A stretch of DNA of 64,000 nucleotides from Variovorax sp. OV329 (GTDB taxonomy: Bacteria; Pseudomonadota; Gammaproteobacteria; Burkholderiales; Burkholderiaceae_C): the NCBI RefSeq assembly GCF_900114785.1, contig NZ_FOUG01000004.1:248001-312000 (forward strand). The letters run 5' to 3'. Every line of letters starts with the position of its first letter. Positions within the stretch are counted from its first letter, which is position 1. Position numbers and translations under genes: made by a program. Below are positions 20,053 through 28,600 of this stretch, one piece after another. Under the pieces are notes generated by a model, which saw nothing but the letters and a program-made list of their open reading frames with translations, ran no database searches and was not told the DNA's origin.

Positions 20053-21140
20053 ACGTCATCACCATCGTCGGAGCGCGCCCCCAGTTCATCAAGGCTGCTG
20101 CCTTGAGTGCCGAACTGCGGCGATCCACGGGCATACAAGAGCGCTTGCTCCATACCGGTCAGCACTTCGACGAAAACATGTCGAATGTCTTCTTTCGAGA
20201 GCTTGGGATCCCCGCTCCAGATTGGAACCTCGGCATCAGCGGCGGCCTCCACGGCGCGATGACCGGAGCCCAGCTTGCTGGCATCGAGAAAGTGCTGGCG
20301 AGCGAGAAGCCGGATGCCGTCCTCCTGTACGGCGACACCAATTCGACGCTGGCCGGCGCGTTGGCTGCCGCAAAGCTGCACATTCCCGTGGCACATGTCG
20401 AAGCAGGCCTGCGCTCGTTCAATCGGCGCATGCCCGAGGAAGTCAACCGTGTGCTGACCGATCACGTGTCGCATTGGTTGTTCGCGCCGACGGCGATGGC
20501 CGTGGCCAACCTGGAGCGCGAGGGCATCGCTGGTGGGCAGGTCCACCAGGTGGGAGACGTGATGTACGACGCTGCGCTGTACTTCTGCGCAGTGGCGTCC
20601 GCTCGAGGCGAGCGCCCGTTGGCGCTTCGTGCACTTGCTGGGCGTCCGTTCGTGGTGGCGACCATTCACCGTGCGGAGAATACGGACGACCCGGCGCGCC
20701 TTCGCGCGATCGCGAGTGCGTTGATGGCCCTGTCCGGCGAGATCGATGTGGTCTTCCCGTGCCATCCGCGCACGAGAGACGTGCTTTCGCGACTCGGCCT
20801 GGACGTCAAATCCGCAAGAGGGCTGCACTACGTCGAGCCGCTGGGCTATCTCGACATGATCGAGATGGAGCAATCGGCGCAGATGGTGGTCACTGATTCA
20901 GGCGGTGTCCAGAAAGAGGCCTTCTTCTTTTCCAAGCCGTGCGTGACCCTGCGCGATGAGACCGAATGGGTGGAGCTGGTCGAATCGGGCTGGAACAGGC
21001 TGGCACCGCCGACGTCGTCCGACAGCTTGCTCAGCGCTTTTCGTACTGCGCTAGGCACGACAGGGGCCCCGATCCAGCCTTACGGGGAAGGAGATGCTGC
21101 AGACCGCATTGCTCGAATACTCTCAGGTGCGGGTGCATGA
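20049..21140 (+). CDS. wbpI: UDP-GlcNAc(3NAc)A 2-epimerase (WbpI/WlbD type)
   Basis: The ATG at 20049 gives 363 residues, the expected length for WecB/WbpI enzymes. The non-hydrolysing 2-epimerase motifs are VGARPQFIKAAAL at the N-terminus, HTGQHFDENMS, YGDTNSTLAG, HVEAGLRSFNRRMPEE and VTDSGGVQKEA. The GGLHGAMTGAQL segment and overall wording match WbpI more closely than WecB. With TviB, WlbA, WlbC and WlbB upstream it would complete UDP-ManNAc(3NAc)A synthesis. It is separated from those genes by five others, unlike the compact wbp/wlb loci. It overlaps both neighbours by ATGA. Confidence 0.9.
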   Translation: MNVITIVGARPQFIKAAALSAELRRSTGIQERLLHTGQHFDENMSNVFFRELGIPAPDWNLGISGGLHGAMTGAQLAGIEKVLASEKPDAVLLYGDTNSTLAGALAAAKLHIPVAHVEAGLRSFNRRMPEEVNRVLTDHVSHWLFAPTAMAVANLEREGIAGGQVHQVGDVMYDAALYFCAVASARGERPLALRALAGRPFVVATIHRAENTDDPARLRAIASALMALSGEIDVVFPCHPRTRDVLSRLGLDVKSARGLHYVEPLGYLDMIEMEQSAQMVVTDSGGVQKEAFFFSKPCVTLRDETEWVELVESGWNRLAPPTSSDSLLSAFRTALGTTGAPIQPYGEGDAADRIARILSGAGA

Positions 21141-22366
21141 GGATTCTGCTAATCAATCACTATGCCGGCTCGTTGGCGCATGGCATGGAGTACCGACCCT
21201 ACTACCTGGCCAGGGAATGGGTGCGGCAGGGCCACGATGTGCAGATCGTTGCAGCAACACAGTCGCACGTGCGTACTGTCCAGCCGCGGGCGTCCGGCGG
21301 GGCGATGCGCGAGGAGGTCGACGGCATCGACTATCTGTGGCTTTCCACGCCGTCTTATCAGGGAAACGGCGTGGGGCGCGTGCTCAACATCGCTTCCTTT
21401 TGCTGTCGCCTCGCGCTGAACGCGCGGCGAATTGCGAGCGAGTTTCGGCCGGACGTGGTGGTCGCATCGAGTACCTATCCGATGGACATCTGGCCGGCTT
21501 CCCTTCTGGCGCGTGCAGCCCATGCCAAGCTGGTCCATGAAATTCACGACCTATGGCCGCTGTCACCCATCGAGTTGGGCGGCATGTCGCCCCATCATCC
21601 ATTCATCCGCCTCTGCCAGGCCGCGGAGAACTTTGCATGCCGGCATGCCGATGTGGTCGTCTCGATGCTGCCACGCGTTCAAGAGCACTTGAGTGCGCAT
21701 GGCTTGGACCTGCGAAAGCTTCACATCGTGCCGAACGGTGTGCTCACTGAAGAATGGGAGCGCCCCGGCGAGCCCCTGGACCCGGAACTGGCCGGGCACA
21801 TTGCCGATGCCCGTGGACGCGGATGCTTCGTCGTGGCGTACGCAGGAGCCCACGGCATCGCCAATGCACTCGATTCCCTCCTTGACGCGGCCAAGTGCCT
21901 CGCGAATTCGCCCTTCGCCTTCGTGCTGGTGGGAGATGGACCCGAGCGCGCCCGGCTTTTGCGACGCGTGGAAGACGAATCACTGGCCAACGTCCGCATG
22001 TTCGGTCCGATTGCCAAGAAACAGATTCCCAGTCTGCTGGCACGTGTCGATGCGGGCTACATCGGATTGCAGCGCGAACCCATCTTTCGTTTTGGCATTG
22101 CGCCCAACAAGCTGATGGACTACATGATGGCTGGTTGCCCCGTGCTGAGCGCCATCGAGGCCGGAAATGACCCCGTGAGCGAGGCAGGGTGCGGCGTGAC
22201 GGTCCAGGCGGAGTCGCCGCTGGCCATTGCCGAGGGGCTTCGCTATCTGGCAAGCCTCTCCCCCGATGAGCGTGCTGCCATGGGAACACGCGGCCGGACA
22301 TTTGTTCGGGAGCACCACACGTGGCCCGTGCTCGCCGATCGTTTCGTTGCGGCGGTTTCATCATGA
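21137..22366 (+). CDS. GT4-family glycosyltransferase, WbuB-like
   Basis: The ATG at 21137 overlaps the epimerase stop and gives 409 residues. The N-terminus RILLINHYAGSLAHGMEYRP followed by YYLAREWVRQGHDV is the hallmark of WbuB-like GT4 enzymes, which transfer aminosugars such as FucNAc in O-antigen loci. It also has HEIHDLWPLSPIELGG and the C-terminal PNKLMDYMMAGCPVL donor site. A 2-acetamido-sugar donor is plausible given the pathways in the cluster. It is coupled to the next gene by ATGA. Confidence 0.9.
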   Translation: MRILLINHYAGSLAHGMEYRPYYLAREWVRQGHDVQIVAATQSHVRTVQPRASGGAMREEVDGIDYLWLSTPSYQGNGVGRVLNIASFCCRLALNARRIASEFRPDVVVASSTYPMDIWPASLLARAAHAKLVHEIHDLWPLSPIELGGMSPHHPFIRLCQAAENFACRHADVVVSMLPRVQEHLSAHGLDLRKLHIVPNGVLTEEWERPGEPLDPELAGHIADARGRGCFVVAYAGAHGIANALDSLLDAAKCLANSPFAFVLVGDGPERARLLRRVEDESLANVRMFGPIAKKQIPSLLARVDAGYIGLQREPIFRFGIAPNKLMDYMMAGCPVLSAIEAGNDPVSEAGCGVTVQAESPLAIAEGLRYLASLSPDERAAMGTRGRTFVREHHTWPVLADRFVAAVSS

Positions 22367-23070
22367 GTGAAGATCCAGCAGAACTCGCGTCCATACGGGA
22401 GCGCTACCTGCGTCGCCAGGCGCCCTCGGCGGACCGGCGCTATCACATGCTCAATCCTGCGGTCTGGCAATCCGTGCAAGAGCGGCAGCGGGCCATGCTT
22501 CGTCTTCTGGCTCGAGAGGCGGCGCGAAGTGATCTCTCCAAGCTGCGATTGGTGGAGGTGGGGTGCGGGAGCGGGGGCAATCTGCTGGAGCTTCTCAGGT
22601 TCGGATTCGATGCCACCAATCTAGAGGGCCTCGAGTTGCTGGAAGACCGCTTTCTCCAGGCGAAGCATGCCCTGCCCGCGGAGCTCAAATTGGCGTTGGG
22701 CGACGCCAGCGCGGCAGAACTTCCGGCCGGGAGCTTCGATATCGTGTTCCAGTCCACCGTGTTCTCCTCGCTGCTCGACGACGCTTTCCAGCAGCGCCTG
22801 GCCGATGCGATGTGGCGCTGGGTCAAGCCGGGCGGGGGCGTTCTCTGGTATGACTTCACCGTGAACAACCCGCGCAATTCCGATGTGCGCGGCGTACCGA
22901 TGCGTCGGGTCCGTGCGCTTTTTCCCCAAGGGCGTGTCCAGTTCGAGCGCGTCACCCTGGCACCGCCGATCGCGCGGGCGGTTACGCGGCTGCATCCCTC
23001 GCTCTACACTTTGTTCAACGCCTTTTCACCGCTTCGCACGCACGTCCTCGCGTGGATTTCCAAACCCTGA
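22363..23070 (+). CDS. SAM-dependent methyltransferase, paralogue B
   Basis: The ATG at 22363 gives 235 residues. Motif I reads LVEVGCGSGGNLLELLRFG near residue 57, with VFQSTVFSSLLDDAFQQR and VKPGGGVLWYDFTVNNP further on. These segments align with paralogue A at 18278-18967 (Q-x-x-VFSS-x-x-DD, PGG-x-LWYD, then R-x-x-LF). The shared layout and spacing indicate an old duplication inside the cluster followed by divergence, presumably to methylate two different sugars or positions. It overlaps the previous gene by ATGA and ends 9 bases before the aminotransferase. Confidence 0.87.
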   Translation: MSEDPAELASIRERYLRRQAPSADRRYHMLNPAVWQSVQERQRAMLRLLAREAARSDLSKLRLVEVGCGSGGNLLELLRFGFDATNLEGLELLEDRFLQAKHALPAELKLALGDASAAELPAGSFDIVFQSTVFSSLLDDAFQQRLADAMWRWVKPGGGVLWYDFTVNNPRNSDVRGVPMRRVRALFPQGRVQFERVTLAPPIARAVTRLHPSLYTLFNAFSPLRTHVLAWISKP

Positions 23071-23079
23071 AACTCGAAC

Positions 23080-24243
23080 ATGTCGACACCCCCGGAGTTC
23101 CTGCCATTCGCCTTGCCCGATACGGGCGAGGAAGAGATTGCCGAAGTCACTGCGGCGATCCGCTCGGGCTGGGTGACGACCGGCCCGAGAACAAAACGCT
23201 TCGAGGAGGAGTTCGCCCAGTTCCTCGGAGACCCGTCGTTGCATTGCATGGCGGTCAACTCGGCCACGGCGGGTCTGCACCTTGCGCTCGAAGCGCTGGG
23301 CATCGGCCCCGGCGATGAAGTCATCACCACAACGCACACGTTCACAGCCACTGCCGAAGTCGTTCGCTATCTGGGGGCTGATGTCGTTCTGGTTGACGCC
23401 GACCCGGCGACGCTGTGCATCGACGTGCGAAAGATCGAAGCGGCGATTTCGCCCAGGACCAAGGCAATCATTCCCGTGCACTATGCCGGGCTGGCCGCGG
23501 ATATGCCGGCGTTGCTGGCGTTGGCAAGTGCGCATGGATTGAAGGTTGTCGAGGATGCCGCGCATGCGTTGCCCACCACCTGCCAGGGCCAGTTGATCGG
23601 AACCTTGCAGTCCGAAGCGACGGTATTCAGCTTCTACGCGAACAAGACCATGACGACCGGCGAAGGTGGCATGGTCGTCACGCGGAATCCGGAGTTGGCT
23701 GCACGCATCAAGACCATGCGATTGCACGGGATCAACCGTGATGCGTTCGACAGATTTCGGTCGAGAACGCCTGCCTGGTACTACGAGGTCGTTGCGCCGG
23801 GCTTCAAGTACAACTTGACAGATATAGCGGCAGCGATGGGGTCCGCGCAGCTTGCCAAGCTTCCGCGGTTCCTGGCGCGGCGGCAGCATTTGGCGTCACG
23901 CTACAAGGACGGGCTTTCTTCATTGCCTCTGGTGCTGCCTGTGGATGCGCCGCCTGATGACGTGCACGCGTGGCACCTGTATGTGATCCGCCTGGATCCG
24001 TCGGCTCGCTTGACTCGCGACGACCTTATTCAAGAATTGTCGGACCGCGGGATCGGCACCAGCGTTCACTATGTGCCATTGCACCGACAGCCCTATTGGC
24101 GTGATCGCTATGGGTTGCGGCCGGAGATGTTCCCCTGTTCCGAATCGGCCTACCAGTCGATGGTGAGCATTCCTCTGTTCACTGCCATGCGTGATTCGGA
24201 TCAAGACAGGGTCATCCATGCACTGCATGAAATTCTGGATTGA
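23080..24243 (+). CDS. Sugar aminotransferase of the DegT/DnrJ/EryC1/StrS family, ArnB-like
   Basis: This 387-residue PLP enzyme has [18 protein letters not shown] at the N-terminus, [45 protein letters not shown] and [15 protein letters not shown], with PLP-binding Lys189. The wording is close to ArnB, but the whole family shares these features. It probably aminates a 4-keto sugar, and the FlaA1/WbpM-type dehydratase at the other end of the cluster could supply UDP-4-keto-6-deoxy-GlcNAc. No cognate N-acetyltransferase is adjacent. It is coupled to the next gene by a TTGA overlap. Confidence 0.9.
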   Translation: MSTPPEFLPFALPDTGEEEIAEVTAAIRSGWVTTGPRTKRFEEEFAQFLGDPSLHCMAVNSATAGLHLALEALGIGPGDEVITTTHTFTATAEVVRYLGADVVLVDADPATLCIDVRKIEAAISPRTKAIIPVHYAGLAADMPALLALASAHGLKVVEDAAHALPTTCQGQLIGTLQSEATVFSFYANKTMTTGEGGMVVTRNPELAARIKTMRLHGINRDAFDRFRSRTPAWYYEVVAPGFKYNLTDIAAAMGSAQLAKLPRFLARRQHLASRYKDGLSSLPLVLPVDAPPDDVHAWHLYVIRLDPSARLTRDDLIQELSDRGIGTSVHYVPLHRQPYWRDRYGLRPEMFPCSESAYQSMVSIPLFTAMRDSDQDRVIHALHEILD

Positions 24244-24848
24244 AGGTGCTCAAGCGGTGCTTTGATCTGACGCTTGCCTGCGGCGCGCTGCTGGTACTTG
24301 CGCCGGTGATGCTGCTTGCCGCGTTGTGGATCAAGATGGATTCCCGCGGGCCGGTGCTGTTTCGCCAGGATCGTGTTGGCTTGAATGGCCGGTTGTTTGC
24401 CATCCTCAAGTTCCGGACCATGGTGGCTGACTCCGAGCCGGCGCGCCCGTCCGGCATCACGGTAGGTGCCGATCCGCGCATTACTCGTGCAGGATCATTG
24501 CTGCGCAAGTACAAGCTGGATGAACTGCCCCAGTTCATCAACGTGCTGCGAGGGGACATGAGCGTGGTCGGTCCTCGGCCCGAAGTGCCGCAGTACGTCG
24601 CGACGTACCCTCCGGAAACGAGGGATCAAGTCTTGAGTGTCCGTCCTGGCATCACTGACTTGGCCTCGATCGCCTATCGAAACGAGAGCGAGCTGCTCGG
24701 CAGCGCTGAAAACCCGGAGGCTTTCTACGTCCAGGAGATTCTTCCGAAGAAGCTCGACTTCTGCTTGCAATACGTTGCCACGCGAAGCCTCTGGCTGGAC
24801 ATGACCATCATCTGGCGCACGGTCCTGGTGATACTCAGTCGCCGGTGA
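24240..24848 (+). CDS. Initiating phosphoglycosyltransferase (bacterial sugar transferase, PglC size)
   Basis: This 202-residue protein is read from a TTG that overlaps the preceding stop. It has an N-terminal re-entrant membrane helix ([21 protein letters not shown]), then [18 protein letters not shown] and [19 protein letters not shown], the core of monotopic phosphoglycosyltransferases. The short form without the four extra helices of WbaP is the size of PglC, which adds phospho-bacillosamine to undecaprenyl phosphate. It would start glycan assembly, after which the three GT4 enzymes extend the chain. It is the last gene of the plus-strand cluster. Confidence 0.92.
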   Translation: MKVLKRCFDLTLACGALLVLAPVMLLAALWIKMDSRGPVLFRQDRVGLNGRLFAILKFRTMVADSEPARPSGITVGADPRITRAGSLLRKYKLDELPQFINVLRGDMSVVGPRPEVPQYVATYPPETRDQVLSVRPGITDLASIAYRNESELLGSAENPEAFYVQEILPKKLDFCLQYVATRSLWLDMTIIWRTVLVILSRR

Positions 24849-24859
24849 GTAGCGGCGAC
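24838..24859. terminator. Weak hairpin between convergent glycan and pilus operons
   Basis: GTCGCCG (24838-24844) and CGGCGAC (24853-24859) form a 7-bp stem over the stop codon of the sugar transferase. There is no T tract on either strand, so termination is uncertain. It is the only inverted repeat seen in the 24-base gap between convergent genes. Confidence 0.3.
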
Positions 24860-24872
24860 CCCGGACGAGGCG

Positions 24873-25631
24873 TTACTGCAGTGGCTTCGTCACCAGGTCC
24901 ACCGCGGGGAACGAGGCTTCAAAGCTTGCTTCGATTCGCAGTCTCGACTTGACCGGCCGGCCATCGATCTGCCCGGGTTCGAACTGCGCACCCTTGAACG
25001 CCGCCCGCGCGGCTTCCTGGAGCGCAGGCGAAAGCGCAGGCTCGCCAGACTCGATGTGCTGAACTCGGCCTTCCTCGTCGATGAACAACGAGAGGACCCC
25101 GGTCTGCCGGGTCGCGATCACTTCGCCTGCAGGCGTTTCGAGAACGATGGCCGTGATGGGCTTGGGCCCGATGCTGAGCTGTGGCCTGGGCACGTAGTCA
25201 CCCCGCTCACCCGGTTGCGGCAGCGGAGCTGCTGCCGCCGGATTGGGTTCCGGCTTCGGCGATGCTTCTGATGCTCTGGCGATCGGTGCCGCTTCCGGTG
25301 CCGACGTCCGTCGTGCAGGGCTTGGAGCGGGCAAGCTCGCCCGGGGAAGGCTGGTGGACGGAAGAGTTGTGGAGTCGACGGGCGCCCGCTCCGGGATTTC
25401 CGGGCGCGCCATAGCCGCAGGCACGAGTCTCAATTGCAGGGAACGCGCGCCCGAGGCGTCGGTTGCACCGGCCGGGCGACGCTGTGGGGCACTTTCAAGC
25501 GTGAGCAATGCCGCATGCATCGCGATCGAAAGCGCTGCGCAAGCCGCCAGCACTGGCCACTGGCGCTCCATGCCGGGCAACTCACGCAGGGACGGCCCAC
25601 CGGCCAAGATCCCCTGCGTAGCCATGTGCAT
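24873..25631 (-). CDS. TonB-like protein at the end of the minor-pilin operon
   Basis: Reading from the ATG at 25631, which overlaps the pilY1 stop as TGATG, gives 252 residues. There is one membrane segment (WPVLAACAALSIAMHAALLTL, about 25-45), a long Pro/Ala/Ser-rich stretch (about 75-150) that could span the periplasm, and a C-terminal domain with GVLSLFIDEEGRVQHIESGE and a following helix and strand as in TonB C-termini. TonB proteins transmit inner-membrane energy to outer-membrane receptors. No exbB, exbD or TonB-dependent receptor is nearby, so its partner may be a pilus-related component. The coupling to pilY1 implies co-expression. Confidence 0.75.
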   Translation of the reverse strand: MHMATQGILAGGPSLRELPGMERQWPVLAACAALSIAMHAALLTLESAPQRRPAGATDASGARSLQLRLVPAAMARPEIPERAPVDSTTLPSTSLPRASLPAPSPARRTSAPEAAPIARASEASPKPEPNPAAAAPLPQPGERGDYVPRPQLSIGPKPITAIVLETPAGEVIATRQTGVLSLFIDEEGRVQHIESGEPALSPALQEAARAAFKGAQFEPGQIDGRPVKSRLRIEASFEASFPAVDLVTKPLQ

Positions 25632-28600
25632 CAGTCCGCCAACTCTCGCCAGGAGTTCCGGTGGGGGACGCCAGCGCCGCCGCCACCGCCCGGCGGGCGT
25701 TCGGCGCGAATCGAGCCGTCGCTGTTCTGGCGCAGGATCCGGGTCTCTCCGTTCTCGAGCTTGACCCAGCTCTGACCCACGATCAGCGAATTGGCACTCC
25801 ACAGTTCGCCTGCGGGGTTGTCCAGGGCGTTGCCGTTCGAGGCGTTCAAGTAGTAGCGCCAGGACGACCCGCCCGAACTGCAGGCATCCCCGCTCGGGAT
25901 TGCCGTAGCCAGCGACAGTGTGCCGAACTGCAGGGCCATGTCGGTGTTCACACGCTCACCCGTGTGCGGCAAGTCGACCCACCAACCGTCCTGCGTGGCC
26001 CAGTTCACCTGGTTGCTGGAGATCGACGCGCTGTTTCCGGTCACGGTAAAAGTCTGTCGGACCATGGTGTTGCTTGCGCGCGCGTCACCCAGCCCCGTGT
26101 TGGTCAGGGGGTCCTTCACCGCGTAGATGCTCTGCTGTGTGCTGTCCTCGACGTCAGCGGTGCCCAGGTAGCGGCCCGTAGCGACGATGACGACGGACTT
26201 GCCAGAAATCTCGATGGTCTCGGGACGGACCGTGATCGGCTGCGGCGTCGAAGCGTCGATCTGGAACGTGGCGAGCTTCAAGGCCTGCTGGTGGGGCTCG
26301 ACCAGATTGTCAACGTCGAAGCGCCACAGGTTGCCCTTGAGGTCGCCACCATAAAAGCGCTTGGACGTATTGTTTGAACTGTCTTCGATCCAGGCGTTGA
26401 TCTTCGCCATTCCGATCGGATCGCTGGTCGTTCCGGCGGTCGTCGGAATGTCGAGCAGCCTTTCGCCAGTGTTGGCGTTGATGACGAACAGGTGTCCCTT
26501 GCCGTCGCCGCCACTGACGTTGTTGTTGTAGCCGGAGCCGAAGACCACCACCCATGTGCCGTCAGCGCGCTTGGTGACGATCGGATTGCCGAAGGTCAGG
26601 CCAAGGTTCGAGTCCTTGAATTCCCACAAGGCCTTCGGGTCCTCGGGATTCGTGACATCGAGGGCGTAGTAGGAGCGCCCGCCTTTGTTCATGCCGCCGA
26701 CCAGAATGGTCTTCCAGGTGGTGCCTACCCGGATGTCGGCGATGACCGGGGCGCCGTCGACGAAGTAGCGGTGCCTGGATTCGTAGCCCTTGTCGGCAAG
26801 GCGGTACATCTCCGGCATCGCGTCCGCAGGCACGTAGGCCCACAACTCGGTGCCGCCATCGGCGGTTGCCCCTGAGAAGGCATGCAGCATGCCGTCGTTC
26901 GCAGCGACGTACAGCACGGGCTTGCGCGTGCGGTTGCTGGTCACGAACTGGCTGTAACCGGTGTCGGAATAGGTGAAGGGGGGCGAACTGACATAGATCG
27001 GTGCGCCGTTGATGATGTCGCCTAGTACGCCAGCACGCGCGCGGTACAGCGGTTGCGTGGTGCTGTCCGCAGCACTGGCGGATTCGAAGGTCCGCACGCC
27101 GCGAAGGAAGTTCACCAGGTTGCTTCCGGTGTTGGCGAGGTTGGCCTCGGCAGTCGAGAGATTCGCGCACTGCGTGGGAATCATCGATTTCGAACACAGG
27201 TTCGTGAAGTTGCCCCCGTAGCCGTCGGTGTTCAGGTTGTCCCAGTTGAAGGCGCGCAAGGCCACCGTCGCGGGCTGCTTGTAGTAGATCTTTCGATTTG
27301 CCGGCACGGTCTGCGTGGTCAGCTTGCTCTGCGCCGACCAGATCTCGCGCGTGCCGATCTCGCCGGTGTCTCCATTCAGGGAGAACGCCTGCAGATCTCC
27401 GATCCATTTCTTGGTCGTGTAGCTGGCCTTGTAGACTTGGTTGTTGTCGCCGGCAACCAGTTCCAGCGCGCTGGTGGCTGCTGCCGCTGCCGCACCATCC
27501 TTTTCCTCGATCGTGCTGACCACGCTGTTGATGGCCTCGCTCAGGGCGCTGGCGTTGAGCGCGGAGTAGTACTGGCCGCGACCGTTCACGGCGGCATGCC
27601 AGAGGTCGTCGATGTTCGTGGCGCCTCGGTCGGAGCCAGGGACAGGCCAATTGGCCGTTCCGGCCTTCAGGTTCGCATAGTCCCCCGCTGACTGGGTCAG
27701 GTAGTTGCGGTCGTAGGCCAGGGTTCCGTTCACGCCCAGGCCGATCGTGAACGTGGTCATGTGCTGGTGAGGCGCAGTGTCCAGGCCGCTCGACGGCACG
27801 TTGTTGCTGCAGACGTTCTGTTGGGTGCCGGATGCCGTCGAACTGCAGTTGTTCAGCGCGGTCGTGCGCAGGTCGGTCTTGTAGTAGTACTCCGCCACGT
27901 CAGCCAGCGAATCGGTAGCGCCCCCCGTCGTTTCAACCGATTCGGTCGAAGCACCGCCAAAGCTCGTCCCCGCGACCGAAGACACAGCCTTGCCGTCGAC
28001 GGTTGCCGTGCCTTGCGAGCAGTTGTTGGATGCGCCGCCATCGTTTGTCCAGGCGCCCGAGACGAACACCTGCGGCTGGGTATCCACGGAATAGCGGTTG
28101 GTGTTGTTGCGTCGGCACGAACCCAGAATCCCGACGGTGTAGTAGTTGCGAGAAACCTTGGTCGTTGTCGCCGTGCCGTCGTACATCGGGCGATCCTCGG
28201 TGCCGTCCTGGTTCCCCACGTTGGTGGTGCCATCGAGCTTGTCCGGGCCGTAGCTTGAGGACTCCGATCCGGTGTTCCAGTAGCCGTCCGTGGAGAGCAG
28301 CGTGTAGTTGCGCTGGCACGAGTACTGGACGGGATCTGTCTGGCCAGTGAACTGCTTGGCGTAGTAGCGACCTGCCTTCGAGAGAGCGGCTCGCAGCGGC
28401 GTACTGCCGTTCGCGGTCGCAGCATAGAGCTTGCTGTAGAGGGTCGTCTTCTGCGACGGGGTGAAATCCGCGACGTCCTGAAATCCGTCCCCGTTCGTCG
28501 CGGTTGTCGTGTTGATGGTGGTGAAACCCACGCGGTAGTTGTCGTTCAGCGCGTTGAAGGCGCGGCCGACGGCCGTGCGCATCAGGAATGTGCGCTTGCG

